A DNA stretch of 43,613 nt from an uncultured Clostridia bacterium (GTDB taxonomy: Bacteria; Bacillota; Clostridia; Oscillospirales; Oscillospiraceae), in contig CALBJG010000026.1 of assembly GCA_937892865.1 (NCBI GenBank), forward strand, positions 1 to 43,613, written 5' to 3'. The position numbers and the translations under genes are program-made. The first letter of the stretch is position 1. Each line of letters opens with the position of its first letter. This document shows, piece after piece, positions 1 through 7,548 of the stretch. The notes beneath the pieces were generated by a model that saw only the letters and a program-made list of their open reading frames with translations, did not search any database and was not told where the DNA came from.

Positions 1-572
1 AGATGCTTTGGTGTATCAACCAAGGTGGCACATATGCGGATATCCGCGTAGATCATATGAAACGCATTGCAGATCTCGATTTGCCCGGATATGCCATTGG
101 TGGCCTTGCCGTGGGCGAAACTGCCGAGGAGATGTACGATATAATCGAAGCAGTCGAACCCCATATGCCGGCTGACAAGACCCGGTATTTGATGGGTGTC
201 GGAACACCGACGAATATCATCGAAGCGGTTGCCAGAGGCGTTGATTTCTTTGACTGTGTTATGCCTGCCCGCAATGCCCGTCACGCGCGTTTGTTCACCT
301 GGGAGGGCGCGATCAATCTGAAGAACGCAAAGTATGCAAAGGACTTAAGTCCCATTGACAGTCAATGCGATTGTCCCGTGTGCAGACGCTACTCAAGAGC
401 CTATATCCGCCACTTGTTTGTTGCAGAAGAAATGCTGGCGATGCGCCTTTGCGTAATGCATAATCTGTATTTCTACAATAAACTGATGGAGAAAATCAGA
501 AACGCATTGGATAATGGAACATTTGAAGCATTCAGATGTGAATATTCTGAAAAATTAAGCAGAAGGATTTGA
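1..572 (+). CDS. tgt: queuine tRNA-ribosyltransferase, C-terminal part (partial)
   Basis: The gene runs off the left edge; the open frame continues to base 1, so the ATG at 3 is internal. Tgt exchanges the wobble guanine of GUN-anticodon tRNAs for the queuosine precursor preQ1 in the cytoplasm. Visible are the QGG substrate loop near the left edge, the IGGLAVGE segment, the FDCVMPARNAR stretch carrying the nucleophilic Asp, and the zinc site of CDCPVC plus a downstream Cys and His. About half of the usual 370-380 residues are present. The loop before QGG reads CIN instead of the common GIV, a mild departure. It lies just upstream of yajC on the same strand, the common bacterial tgt-yajC order. 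The call is firm; the start cannot be given. Confidence 0.95.
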   Translation, partial: MLWCINQGGTYADIRVDHMKRIADLDLPGYAIGGLAVGETAEEMYDIIEAVEPHMPADKTRYLMGVGTPTNIIEAVARGVDFFDCVMPARNARHARLFTWEGAINLKNAKYAKDLSPIDSQCDCPVCRRYSRAYIRHLFVAEEMLAMRLCVMHNLYFYNKLMEKIRNALDNGTFEAFRCEYSEKLSRRI

Positions 573-579
573 AATTCTA

Positions 580-607
580 TTGCTTTTTATCCAAATGATG
601 GTATAAT
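580..607 (+). promoter_or_regulatory. candidate sigma-A promoter for yajC
   Basis: TTGCTT at 580-585 and a perfect TATAAT at 602-607 are 16 bp apart, starting just after the tgt stop codon. yajC could therefore be transcribed alone as well as by read-through from tgt. Confidence 0.5.
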
Positions 608-637
608 GTAAAAAAACAAACAAAGGAGTAAATGTTT

Positions 638-1012
638 ATGAATATCTTAGGAGCACCCGCAGGTGGCGGCGGAACGATCATTATGCTGGTCGTAATGGTT
701 GCCGTTTTCTACTTTATGCTGATTCGTCCTGAAAATAAGCGCAAGAAGGAAGCAGAACAGATGCGTTCTTCCGTGAAAGTTGGCGATGAGATCACTACGA
801 TCGGTGGTATCGTTGGCACTGTTGTTCATGTGAAAGACGATAAATTTGTTCTGGAGACCAGCGCTGACCAGGTTCGTATCGAGTTCAATAAGTGGGCAAT
901 TTCCACGAATGAAACTGCAGCAGCTGCCGCAAAGGAAGAAGCCAAGAAAGCCGCTGAAGCAAAGGCAAAAGCAAAGGCTGAAAAAAAGGCTAAAAAGAAT
1001 AAGGAAAACTGA
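638..1012 (+). CDS. yajC: preprotein translocase accessory subunit YajC
   Basis: A 124-residue protein with one membrane segment near residues 14-30, then the LIRPENKRKKE motif typical of YajC, a small beta-rich cytoplasmic domain, and a very Lys/Ala-rich C-terminal tail (from about residue 93). YajC associates with the SecDF-SecYEG translocon at the membrane. The in-frame ATG at 632 sits only three bases after GGAG (625-628), whereas the ATG at 638 is nine bases away, so 638 is preferred. It follows tgt as in many bacteria, and a strong terminator lies right after the stop. The low-complexity tail is common in clostridial homologues and has no known role. Confidence 0.92.
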   Translation: MNILGAPAGGGGTIIMLVVMVAVFYFMLIRPENKRKKEAEQMRSSVKVGDEITTIGGIVGTVVHVKDDKFVLETSADQVRIEFNKWAISTNETAAAAAKEEAKKAAEAKAKAKAEKKAKKNKEN

Positions 1013-1024
1013 TATTGCGTATAT

Positions 1025-1054
1025 AAAAAAGCACCCTGAAGGGTGCTTTTTTTT
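1025..1054 (+). terminator. rho-independent terminator after yajC
   Basis: GCACCC (1031-1036), a TGAA loop, GGGTGC (1041-1046) and a run of eight T. It ends the tgt-yajC transcript. Confidence 0.9.
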
Positions 1055-1121
1055 GATCTCCACTTTGTGTTACGTGCAGCTAATGTAAATATGATAATGA
1101 ATAACATCCACGCCATAACGA

Positions 1122-2852
1122 TTATATCTTAATAATCACATAGTCGGCAGCAGGGACCGTTACATACCAGTCATTATTTTCGCCTTTTTCCAAAATAACT
1201 TTACCTGTGCCGCTGGTTATGATTTTTGGGGTTGCTTTTTCGCGGAACGATACTTTTACTTTACGGTCGGCTTCGGAATGAATTATATCGCCATGAGTCA
1301 AATCCCGTTCATTTCCCTCATTGTTGAAAATGGACAGATACCGGCAGCCACCTTCGTCTTTACTCAAAAGCCACAGCAAACTGTCAACCGTGCAATCCAG
1401 GTGGTCCTGAGATAGTTTGCGGATCTGCCGATCCATTTCTTTCAGATCCTTGGATTCAATAACAGGCACAGAACCTGCATTTCCGCTGCGGGCAAAACTG
1501 CTGTTAGGAGATGCATCAATCAGCGCTGTGTATTTGGAGAAGACTTCCTGATCGGCATCGGCATAAATGATATCAAACAGATCACCAAAACGGGAGTTGG
1601 TCAAAGTCTTACCTTCGTTTCCAATTGGATCAATGCGTTCGTATATGTACTTTTCCACATCGTGTATATGAGTAAAGAAGGCTGTTTCTTCTTCGTTTAG
1701 AGGAGAACTCATATACAGATTCCAGGCCTGTCCTAACTGTCGACTCTCCAAAAGCTTACCGACTTCCAGAACGCTGTAACTGACAGGCATAACAATAGCG
1801 AAGGGTACAACGGGGCGGATAGTGCCCATTTTGTGTGCAAAATCAATGAATTCTTTTTTTACCTCACCATAGGGAGATAGGGTGAAGGTCAGCATATTGG
1901 AATAACTGCAGTTAAGGCCCCATTCTTCGGAAAAGTAGTGCGCGCCTGCCATCAGAGAATAGTAGTAGATACGCTTCTGCAGCAGACGGGAACTGCCGCC
2001 ATTTGCACCGTATGATGTGAAATCATCCGGGTGGAGATCTTGTGACAGATACCACTCATTACCGGGTTCGTTATTGAAACATGGCATAGAATAACCTGTG
2101 TAGTCATCTCTGTGCATCCAGGTTTCGTAGTAGACACCCCAGGTTTTTTTGCTGCCTTCAGCAACACCACGGGTGATAGCAACTTCCTGACGCATTTGCG
2201 GGATCTGCCAACCAACTTCCGGCATAAAGGTTTTAATGCCTAACTTGTCATAAATACGAACTGCCTGATATGCGCTGTCGCATGGGAGAATGTGACCGTC
2301 TACATCCGCCATTCTTCTGCGGAACATATCCGTCATTTCTTCGATCCATTCCTGATAGGTATGGGCATATTTCATTTTTGCATAAACTTCGGGTGAATCT
2401 TGGGAAAACCTTGAAAGCACAGTGCCATCAGGCATTTTTGCAAAGGGTCTGATCATTTTTTCTTTTAGTTTGTTTAGATCATATGGTCCATCCTGACCCA
2501 TAACTTGGCGGATTGTCTTCCAGTCGCTGTTGCGTCGGTTAGAACCGCTTTCGTGGAGTTGAAAACCCAGAAACCAGTCGCCAAGAAGATCCGCATAAAG
2601 TTTGATCAGTTTTTTGTCGAAGGGATATGTATGCCAGGTGATGCCGCCGGCAATGCGGTCAACATAGAAGGCGTATTCTCCGCTTTTCAGCAAATTATGA
2701 AGTTTACCACCGGGTTGCGCAATCTCATTAAATTTCTGATCAAAGGGCATAGCGAAACAATGTTGTAGCTTAAAGCCGGTATCGCTATTGATCAAATTGT
2801 TTTTTACCAAACCCTCAAAGTATTGTTCGTTATAAACATGGAAGAATTTCAT
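1122..2852 (-). CDS. orphan glycoside-hydrolase-like protein (possible TIM barrel)
   Basis: A 576-residue soluble protein without a signal peptide that I cannot assign to a named family. The N-terminal ~400 residues alternate hydrophobic strands and aromatic/acidic loops as in TIM-barrel glycosidases: an acidic pair in the FLGFQLHES stretch, a Glu in FMPEVGW, Trp/Tyr-rich loops, and HYFSEEWG (a possible catalytic or binding carboxylate). The last ~100 residues look beta-rich, like the accessory domain of many glycosidases. The frame opens at a TTG (2858), but ATG 2852 has GAGGGTG (2861-2867) at the right distance. It is divergent from a PocR/AraC regulator with phased repeats between them, which suggests an inducible carbohydrate gene. 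Function is inference only. Confidence 0.6.
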   Translation of the reverse strand: MKFFHVYNEQYFEGLVKNNLINSDTGFKLQHCFAMPFDQKFNEIAQPGGKLHNLLKSGEYAFYVDRIAGGITWHTYPFDKKLIKLYADLLGDWFLGFQLHESGSNRRNSDWKTIRQVMGQDGPYDLNKLKEKMIRPFAKMPDGTVLSRFSQDSPEVYAKMKYAHTYQEWIEEMTDMFRRRMADVDGHILPCDSAYQAVRIYDKLGIKTFMPEVGWQIPQMRQEVAITRGVAEGSKKTWGVYYETWMHRDDYTGYSMPCFNNEPGNEWYLSQDLHPDDFTSYGANGGSSRLLQKRIYYYSLMAGAHYFSEEWGLNCSYSNMLTFTLSPYGEVKKEFIDFAHKMGTIRPVVPFAIVMPVSYSVLEVGKLLESRQLGQAWNLYMSSPLNEEETAFFTHIHDVEKYIYERIDPIGNEGKTLTNSRFGDLFDIIYADADQEVFSKYTALIDASPNSSFARSGNAGSVPVIESKDLKEMDRQIRKLSQDHLDCTVDSLLWLLSKDEGGCRYLSIFNNEGNERDLTHGDIIHSEADRKVKVSFREKATPKIITSGTGKVILEKGENNDWYVTVPAADYVIIKI

Positions 2853-2890
2853 AGGCAAAACACCCTCTTAACCCCAATTTTGTCCTTGTG

Positions 2891-2919
2891 ATTATAATAC
2901 ATAATTAATATTCCATATA
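2891..2919 (-). promoter_or_regulatory. candidate activator-dependent promoter for the orphan glycosidase-like gene
   Basis: On the minus strand a perfect TATAAT (2891-2896) is paired, over 17 bp, with a poor -35 (TATATG, 2914-2919). The phased repeats at 2928-2958 lie immediately upstream of this weak -35, the arrangement expected where an AraC-type activator replaces -35 contacts. Confidence 0.45.
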
Positions 2920-2927
2920 CAATAACT

Positions 2928-2958
2928 TATCTTCCCTATATATTGCACTATCTTCCCT
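2928..2958. promoter_or_regulatory. phased direct repeat, candidate AraC-family operator
   Basis: TATCTTCCCT occurs at 2928-2937 and again at 2949-2958, exactly 21 bp apart (two helical turns), both in the same orientation. AraC-family dimers typically bind such direct repeats. The second copy lies in the spacer of the regulator's own promoter, so autorepression together with activation of the divergent gene is plausible. Confidence 0.55.
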
Positions 2959-2971
2959 GATATGGTATTAT
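2943..2971 (+). promoter_or_regulatory. sigma-A promoter of the PocR/AraC regulator
   Basis: TTGCAC (2943-2948), a 17-bp spacer and TATTAT (2966-2971). The predicted start near 2978 leaves a very short leader in which AAGGAGG (2977-2983) is almost the first sequence transcribed. Confidence 0.6.
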
Positions 2972-2990
2972 ACTGCAAGGAGGCGATTGC

Positions 2991-3794
2991 GTGAAATTGG
3001 TGTATAATGAAGATAAAATTCAAAAATTACTGCGTGCAGTTTCTGGCCTCACAGGTATCAGTATTGCTTTTCTGAATCCCGATGGAGAATATTTGTTCAA
3101 CAGTCTTAGAGAAGGCAATTTTTGCTCATGTATTCAGTGCAATGATGTGTACAAAAATATGTGTATTTCCTGCGATGATTGTCTGTTGAAAAGAACACAT
3201 AAAACCGGTGCCTACGAAAGCCATATTTGTTATGCCGGGCTTTATGATGCGGCGATACCTATGATAAAAAACGGCATATTGGCCGGCAGTGTGATTATGG
3301 GTGGGGTTCGCGCATCTGACTCTCCGGTTAAACCATTAATTGAAGTTGAGCCTGAATTGATTGAACTCTATCAAAATGCGCCTATGTTTACGGATGAGCA
3401 ATTGGAGAATTTGCGGATTCTGCTTCCCAATATTCTGTTTGAGAGCGCGATTGAAATAGAATCCGATCCGCTTTTGGATGAGATTTGCAATTATATTAAC
3501 AGCAATCTTGGGACAAAATTAAGTCTAAACGGATTGTGCAACCGATTTCATATCTCGAAAAACACACTTTATCAACGGTTTCACGAACAGTTTAATTGCA
3601 CTGTAAATGAATATATATCTGCCCGACGATTGGAATTGGCAAAGAAGATGTTGGCGCAGAATACAGATCCCTTATACATTGTTGCGGAAAAATCCGGTTT
3701 TGTCAGTGGAACATATTTCAGTCGTGCTTTTAAAAAAATGACCGGTATTTCTCCTGCAGATTATCGTAGAAAGAAGAATATAATTAATGGATAA
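2991..3794 (+). CDS. AraC-family transcription regulator with PocR sensor domain
   Basis: A 267-residue DNA-binding regulator. Residues ~5-155 form a PocR-type ligand-binding domain: the Cys-rich run with CSCIQC and CISCDDC, then HICYAGLYDAAIP and the GSVIMGG strand, a domain thought to sense small organic ligands. Residues ~160-265 are a two-helix-turn-helix AraC domain ending in GTYFSRAFKKMTGISPADYR. The start is GTG 2991, seven bases after AAGGAGG. No membrane segment or response-regulator domain is present. It is divergent from the orphan glycosidase-like gene and is its probable activator. The conserved Cys residues could bind metal or sense redox state; the ligand is unknown. Confidence 0.88.
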   Translation: MKLVYNEDKIQKLLRAVSGLTGISIAFLNPDGEYLFNSLREGNFCSCIQCNDVYKNMCISCDDCLLKRTHKTGAYESHICYAGLYDAAIPMIKNGILAGSVIMGGVRASDSPVKPLIEVEPELIELYQNAPMFTDEQLENLRILLPNILFESAIEIESDPLLDEICNYINSNLGTKLSLNGLCNRFHISKNTLYQRFHEQFNCTVNEYISARRLELAKKMLAQNTDPLYIVAEKSGFVSGTYFSRAFKKMTGISPADYRRKKNIING

Positions 3795-3832
3795 AAAAGC
3801 GTCCGGTCAATAAGATGAACCGGACGCTTTTT
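3794..3832. terminator. bidirectional terminator between the AraC gene and the Cys-rich gene
   Basis: GCGTCCGGT (3799-3807) pairs with ACCGGACGC (3819-3827) around an 11-base loop. A T run follows on the plus strand, and an A run precedes the stem so it can also act on the minus strand, where it lies ~70 bases past the Cys-rich gene's stop. Confidence 0.85.
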
Positions 3833-3900
3833 GCAATTAGAGTTAGTATTTATGCTTATTTAATTGATATTCATTTTGTTCTGTAATTAAGAAACCTTAA

Positions 3901-4755
3901 TTAAGCGTTATTGCCGGTTGTCGTGTAGCATTCACAGATGTCTCTGTCACAATCGTTATGTTTGTCACATCCTTTAGGCGCGAATTGAGCAACGGGGAAG
4001 GGAATACGGGAGAACATTTCACATGGGTCTTCGGCACAGCAGGTTTCCGTGTCACAGCACTCCTTTGTCGGAATACTGTAATCTAAAACCGGTACAATTA
4101 ACTGCGCATCCCGCTCCAACCGGATGATGGAGAATTGTCCGAGTGTAACGAACAAACGTCGTTTGTCACCTGACAATACAAGTTCATCTTCAAAGAATTG
4201 GCAAATTTCAGTCGGTATTTGGGTAACTGTTGTTTCATTGCAGGAACACTCGCAAATATCCTTGACTTTTGAACTGAGCACCATAGGATCCAGTACTTCC
4301 ACAACTGCAGTAGGGAGATTTGTGCTGTATCTTGACAATCCGTCCGGCGCACATAATTTTGTGTTACTTGTGAAAATATGTGCTTTGCTTTCTTCGCCAC
4401 ATAAAACAGCCCGTTTAGAGAAAACAGCCAAACCATATAGCGCCGCCGGGCGGGAAGCACCAATCGTAGCATCCGCAAAGATTCTGTAATAGAATGTCAC
4501 ATCTATGCAGTAGTGGTTAGCGTCAAAAGCTACCGGTTCCACATCGATATAAGTATATAATAAATCCGCGCATCTTACTTTTGCGCCGGTCGCGCAATCG
4601 AGAAGCGCCTGGGATCCCTTTGTTAAATACACACGTAGATCCTCAATGCAATCTTTGTCCCTGCAACTGTCAGTGATTTTCCTGGCGTGAATGGACAGCG
4701 CTTGCTGCAGATCTTCTGCGCAGCATCGCATACTTCCATATGTGTACTCTGACAT
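3901..4755 (-). CDS. cysteine-rich protein of unknown function
   Basis: A 284-residue soluble protein with 22 cysteines, many paired (CC near residue 11, CECSC near 170, and a C-terminal cluster of CC, CC, C, C, C, CEC). There is no signal peptide or membrane segment. The middle (about 55-200) is regular beta-rich sequence with the phrases YTYIDVEPV and DVTFYYRI, so the cysteines decorate a folded core. I recall uncharacterised clostridial proteins of this look but cannot name a family. Metal binding or disulphide cross-linking (for example in a spore layer) are guesses. GGGGGT about seven bases before the ATG serves as ribosome site. It stands alone, with a terminator on the far side and an inverted repeat upstream. 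Confidence 0.7.
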   Translation of the reverse strand: MSEYTYGSMRCCAEDLQQALSIHARKITDSCRDKDCIEDLRVYLTKGSQALLDCATGAKVRCADLLYTYIDVEPVAFDANHYCIDVTFYYRIFADATIGASRPAALYGLAVFSKRAVLCGEESKAHIFTSNTKLCAPDGLSRYSTNLPTAVVEVLDPMVLSSKVKDICECSCNETTVTQIPTEICQFFEDELVLSGDKRRLFVTLGQFSIIRLERDAQLIVPVLDYSIPTKECCDTETCCAEDPCEMFSRIPFPVAQFAPKGCDKHNDCDRDICECYTTTGNNA

Positions 4756-4785
4756 ATGTTTACCCCCAATCGAGATATTTACAAA

Positions 4786-4805
4786 TATAAGCGTAAGTGC
4801 TTATA
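4786..4805. promoter_or_regulatory. inverted repeat upstream of the Cys-rich gene
   Basis: TATAAGC (4786-4792) and GCTTATA (4799-4805) form a perfect 7-bp inverted repeat around six bases, 31-50 bp before the start codon. It could be a repressor site. No clear sigma-A promoter was found here. Confidence 0.35.
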
Positions 4806-4841
4806 GGACAGTTTATGCATATTTCATCCGGCTGTGAATAG

Positions 4842-4870
4842 AAAAAAGGACCGTTCCTAAGAACGGTCCT
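4842..4870 (-). terminator. terminator after galM
   Basis: AGGACCGTTC (4847-4856), CTAA loop, GAACGGTCCT (4861-4870). Read on the minus strand it is followed by a T run (plus-strand A run 4842-4847), just past the galM stop. Confidence 0.85.
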
Positions 4871-4876
4871 GACTGA

Positions 4877-5887
4877 CTATACAAATCGATACTCGGTTAC
4901 AGAGTGATAACGGGTGTTTGCGGGTACAAAAGGTTGCTTCCATTCCGGATGATTGACGGAGTCGGGGAAATACTGTGTTTCAAGACAGATGCCGCCTCTG
5001 CGATTATAGTGAATGCCGTCTTTTCCGGGATTGTTCAAGTAGTTTCCGGAGTAGAACTGAACGCCGGGACAATCTGTATATACCTCCATAGTAATGCCGG
5101 TTTCTTTGCTATGGAGTTTAGCAAAGGGGTGAGCAGCGATCACAAAGTTATGATCATAGCCTTGCTGGAAAATAAGCGGGTCATATTCCTGATTGATATC
5201 CTGCCCAATGGGTTTTGCACTGTGGAAATCCATGGGAGTACCTTCAACATCACGGACTTCTCCGGTGGGAATGCTTTCTTTATCTGCTACAGTAAACTGG
5301 GGGCAGGAGAGTTGTAAGGTTTGCTCCATAGCCAATTCAGGCTTGTTATGACCGGAGAGATTGAAATAAGAGTGGTTCGTCATATTGAATACGGTGTCTT
5401 GATCGCATATGCCGCTATAGGAGAGGATGATGCTGTTTTCGGTTACTTTGTAGGTGACCTGAATGTTGGCATTTCCGGGATATCCCTGGTCACCATCCGG
5501 ACTATCGATTTGGAATGTAATGGAATTTTTTGTGTGTTCAGAAACATTCCAAATGCGATAGTCAAAACAATCCGGTCCGCTATGGAGATTGTTCTGCCGG
5601 TCATTGGTACCGAGTTTGTACTCTTTGCCGTTGAGCATAAATTTTGCCTTGCCGATCCGATTCGCATTTCTGCCCACTGTTGCGCCCAAATGTCCACCAA
5701 GTGTAGCATAGGCATTTACATCATCATAGCCAAGTACAACATCCGTTTGTTTACCGTACTGATCGGGGACATGTAACTGAACAAGCGTTGCGCCAAAATC
5801 TGTGACCATTGCGGTAATGTTATCAGAAGATATCGTATATAGTGTTGCGCTTTTGCCGGTGGGCAATGTACCAAAGTGTTTTTTCAT
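4877..5887 (-). CDS. galM: aldose 1-epimerase (galactose mutarotase)
   Basis: A 336-residue cytosolic enzyme interconverting alpha and beta anomers of hexoses, feeding galactose or glucose into catabolism. It has family length (E. coli GalM is 346). Key residues are visible: His102 in NNLHSGP, His172 in NMTNHSYFNLSG as the catalytic acid, and Glu303 in GICLETQYFPDS as the base. GGAGG at 5896-5900 supports ATG 5887. It has its own promoter and terminator, so it is monocistronic and divergent from the amidohydrolase pair. Being the only gal gene here, it may serve general sugar uptake rather than a complete Leloir pathway. Confidence 0.95.
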   Translation of the reverse strand: MKKHFGTLPTGKSATLYTISSDNITAMVTDFGATLVQLHVPDQYGKQTDVVLGYDDVNAYATLGGHLGATVGRNANRIGKAKFMLNGKEYKLGTNDRQNNLHSGPDCFDYRIWNVSEHTKNSITFQIDSPDGDQGYPGNANIQVTYKVTENSIILSYSGICDQDTVFNMTNHSYFNLSGHNKPELAMEQTLQLSCPQFTVADKESIPTGEVRDVEGTPMDFHSAKPIGQDINQEYDPLIFQQGYDHNFVIAAHPFAKLHSKETGITMEVYTDCPGVQFYSGNYLNNPGKDGIHYNRRGGICLETQYFPDSVNHPEWKQPFVPANTRYHSVTEYRFV

Positions 5888-5915
5888 ATATAAAACCTCC
5901 GTTCAGTTTTCTGCT

Positions 5916-5944
5916 ATTATATAATAACGGATTTAAGTATTCAA
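5916..5944 (-). promoter_or_regulatory. sigma-A promoter of galM
   Basis: On the minus strand TTGAAT (5939-5944), 17-bp spacer, TATAAT (5916-5921). Confidence 0.7.
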
Positions 5945-5950
5945 TATAAT

Positions 5951-5981
5951 TTGTTGTTTTTTAATATAATTATGTTATAAT
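5951..5981 (+). promoter_or_regulatory. candidate extended -10 promoter of the amidohydrolase pair
   Basis: TGTTATAAT (5973-5981) is an extended -10 (TG-n-TATAAT). The only -35 candidate is TTGTTG at 5951-5956 with a long 19-bp spacer, so the extended -10 probably does most of the work. Confidence 0.45.
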
Positions 5982-6003
5982 TGACTCCGTGAGGTGAGCA
6001 ACT

Positions 6004-6741
6004 GTGATCGACATTCATGCGCACATTTGGGGAAAGAATATTGAAGGAAGCAAACGTTCTATTTTAGATGCAATGGATCGTTACGAAATAGGGCGTGTTT
6101 ATGTTTCCGGTTTGCAGGATCTGATCTCCGATGTCAATCAAATAGATTATCTGAACAATTGCGTTGCAAATTTTATCCGCGAAAATTCGGACAGAATTGG
6201 CGGCGCTGTATATGCGAATCCGAAGAACGATAATGCATTGGATGTGATTCGTGCCGCTATCGAAGACCGTGGATTTGAAATGATAAAACTTTGGTGCTGT
6301 ACGCTGGCAGATGATCTTTCTGTTGATCCGATTATGGCGTATGCAGAAGAGAACGGCATACCGGTCTTGTTTCACGCTTTTAAAAAGGCAACCGTCCAGG
6401 TGCCAAACGAATCTACCGGAAAACACATCGCAAGTATTGCGCGCCGTCACCCACATACAAAAATTATAATGGCGCATTTCGGCGGGAATTGTTATGACGG
6501 TATCCCTTGTATCCGCGACTTACAGAATGTTTGGTGCGACCATTCAGGAACGCCGTTTCATCGTAATGAAATAAAATATGCCGTTGAAAACATTGGTGCC
6601 GAAAGAGTGCTCTTCGGTACGGACAATGCATTTGCTTCCAATATTGCGCAGGTGCTTGCTGCGGATATTACAGATGCGCAAAAAGAGATGATTTTCAGCG
6701 AAAATGCAAGAAGGATTCTTGATAGAAATTTCCGGATATAA
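6004..6741 (+). CDS. metal-dependent amidohydrolase-2 family hydrolase
   Basis: A 245-residue TIM-barrel hydrolase of the amidohydrolase superfamily (PF04909 type). The full mononuclear-metal ligand set is visible: His5 and His7 in the N-terminal DIHAHIWG, His124 in VLFHAFKK, His158 in IMAHFGGN and Asp207 in LFGTDNAF. Members hydrolyse or decarboxylate lactones, amides and small aromatic acids, so the substrate cannot be inferred. The start is GTG 6004, seven bases after GAGGTG (5991-5996). It is co-transcribed with the next gene, an 11-bp gap away, which encodes a relative lacking these ligands. Confidence 0.85.
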   Translation: MIDIHAHIWGKNIEGSKRSILDAMDRYEIGRVYVSGLQDLISDVNQIDYLNNCVANFIRENSDRIGGAVYANPKNDNALDVIRAAIEDRGFEMIKLWCCTLADDLSVDPIMAYAEENGIPVLFHAFKKATVQVPNESTGKHIASIARRHPHTKIIMAHFGGNCYDGIPCIRDLQNVWCDHSGTPFHRNEIKYAVENIGAERVLFGTDNAFASNIAQVLAADITDAQKEMIFSENARRILDRNFRI

Positions 6742-6752
6742 GGAGTATGGAT

Positions 6753-7508
6753 ATGAAACGATTTGACGGCAATTGTTTTGTCGGAAATTGGCCGTTTTTC
6801 CGTGTGAGGGAAAATACGATTGATGATTTGCTGATGCTACATAAAAAGTGTGGTGTTTCAGGCGGATTTATATCTGCCCTTGAGGCTATCTTTTATCAAG
6901 ACCCTTACGAGGCGGAAGAACTGTTGTCTGAAAAAATACGCGGAACGGAATATCACCATGTTATGATCCTGAACCCAATGTTGCCGGCGTGGCGTGACGA
7001 CTTACATAGATGCGTCAAAAAACTTCGTATTAAAGGAGTTCGCCTAATGCCCGGTTTTCACGGGTATTCTTTGAATGACAGTGTACTGAACGAGGTCATA
7101 AATGAAATAGAGCAGTACGATCTGTACTTTATGATTACACTGCGCATGCAGGATGACCGTACTACCTGGATGCATTCTCCGCGCAATATTCCTATGGAAG
7201 AACTTGCTGATTTTGTAAATGCACACAAGGACACGAAAATTCTGCTGAACCATATTCGGCTGAATGAATTGGAACACCTGAATGAACGGAATGTCTGTTG
7301 GCAGAATTTATATGCCGATACATCCGGTTTTAAGGATGGATCAAATCCTGCAGAGAGCGCAATATCCAAAGACTTCCTGAAAGAACATATTATTTATGGA
7401 TCCGGCGCGCCGATGCTTGAGCCATATGCGTCTGTATTTCAACTGGAAACTGCGAATATTTCTGAAACTGAAAAGGAGTATATATTTTCCGGGAAATCAT
7501 ATCTATAA
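6753..7508 (+). CDS. amidohydrolase-fold protein without the usual metal ligands
   Basis: A 251-residue protein that follows the same barrel pattern as its upstream neighbour. The N-terminal HxH is replaced by an FDGNCFVGNWPF stretch and the final TD is replaced by GSG at about residues 217-219, while His167 in LLNHIRL remains. It is probably metal-free or uses another mechanism, and may be a regulatory or structural partner of the active paralogue. The ATG at 6747 is one base from AGGAG; the in-frame ATG at 6753 is seven bases away and is preferred. A long terminator hairpin covers its stop codon. Confidence 0.75.
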   Translation: MKRFDGNCFVGNWPFFRVRENTIDDLLMLHKKCGVSGGFISALEAIFYQDPYEAEELLSEKIRGTEYHHVMILNPMLPAWRDDLHRCVKKLRIKGVRLMPGFHGYSLNDSVLNEVINEIEQYDLYFMITLRMQDDRTTWMHSPRNIPMEELADFVNAHKDTKILLNHIRLNELEHLNERNVCWQNLYADTSGFKDGSNPAESAISKDFLKEHIIYGSGAPMLEPYASVFQLETANISETEKEYIFSGKSYL

Positions 7509-7548
7509 ACAAAAACCGCCTTTATTAAGGCGGTTTTTTGTTTATAGA
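7502..7548. terminator. bidirectional terminator spanning both convergent stop codons
   Basis: A 21-base arm (7502-7522) pairs with 7527-7548 with one extra T, around a TATT loop. The GC core is ACCGCCTT/AAGGCGGT. The outer arms contain the stop codons of the amidohydrolase-like gene (7506-7508) and of mreB (7542-7544), both read as CTATAA. Confidence 0.9.

Noticed and set aside
4756..4840. A sporulation-sigma promoter for the Cys-rich gene.
   Set aside because: Only loose CATA-like matches with no fitting -35 were seen, so a spore role cannot be supported from the promoter.
5973..5979. A TGTTATA match upstream of the amidohydrolase pair as a DeoR site.
   Set aside because: It is a single copy lying entirely within an extended -10 (TGTTATAAT), with no inverted partner.
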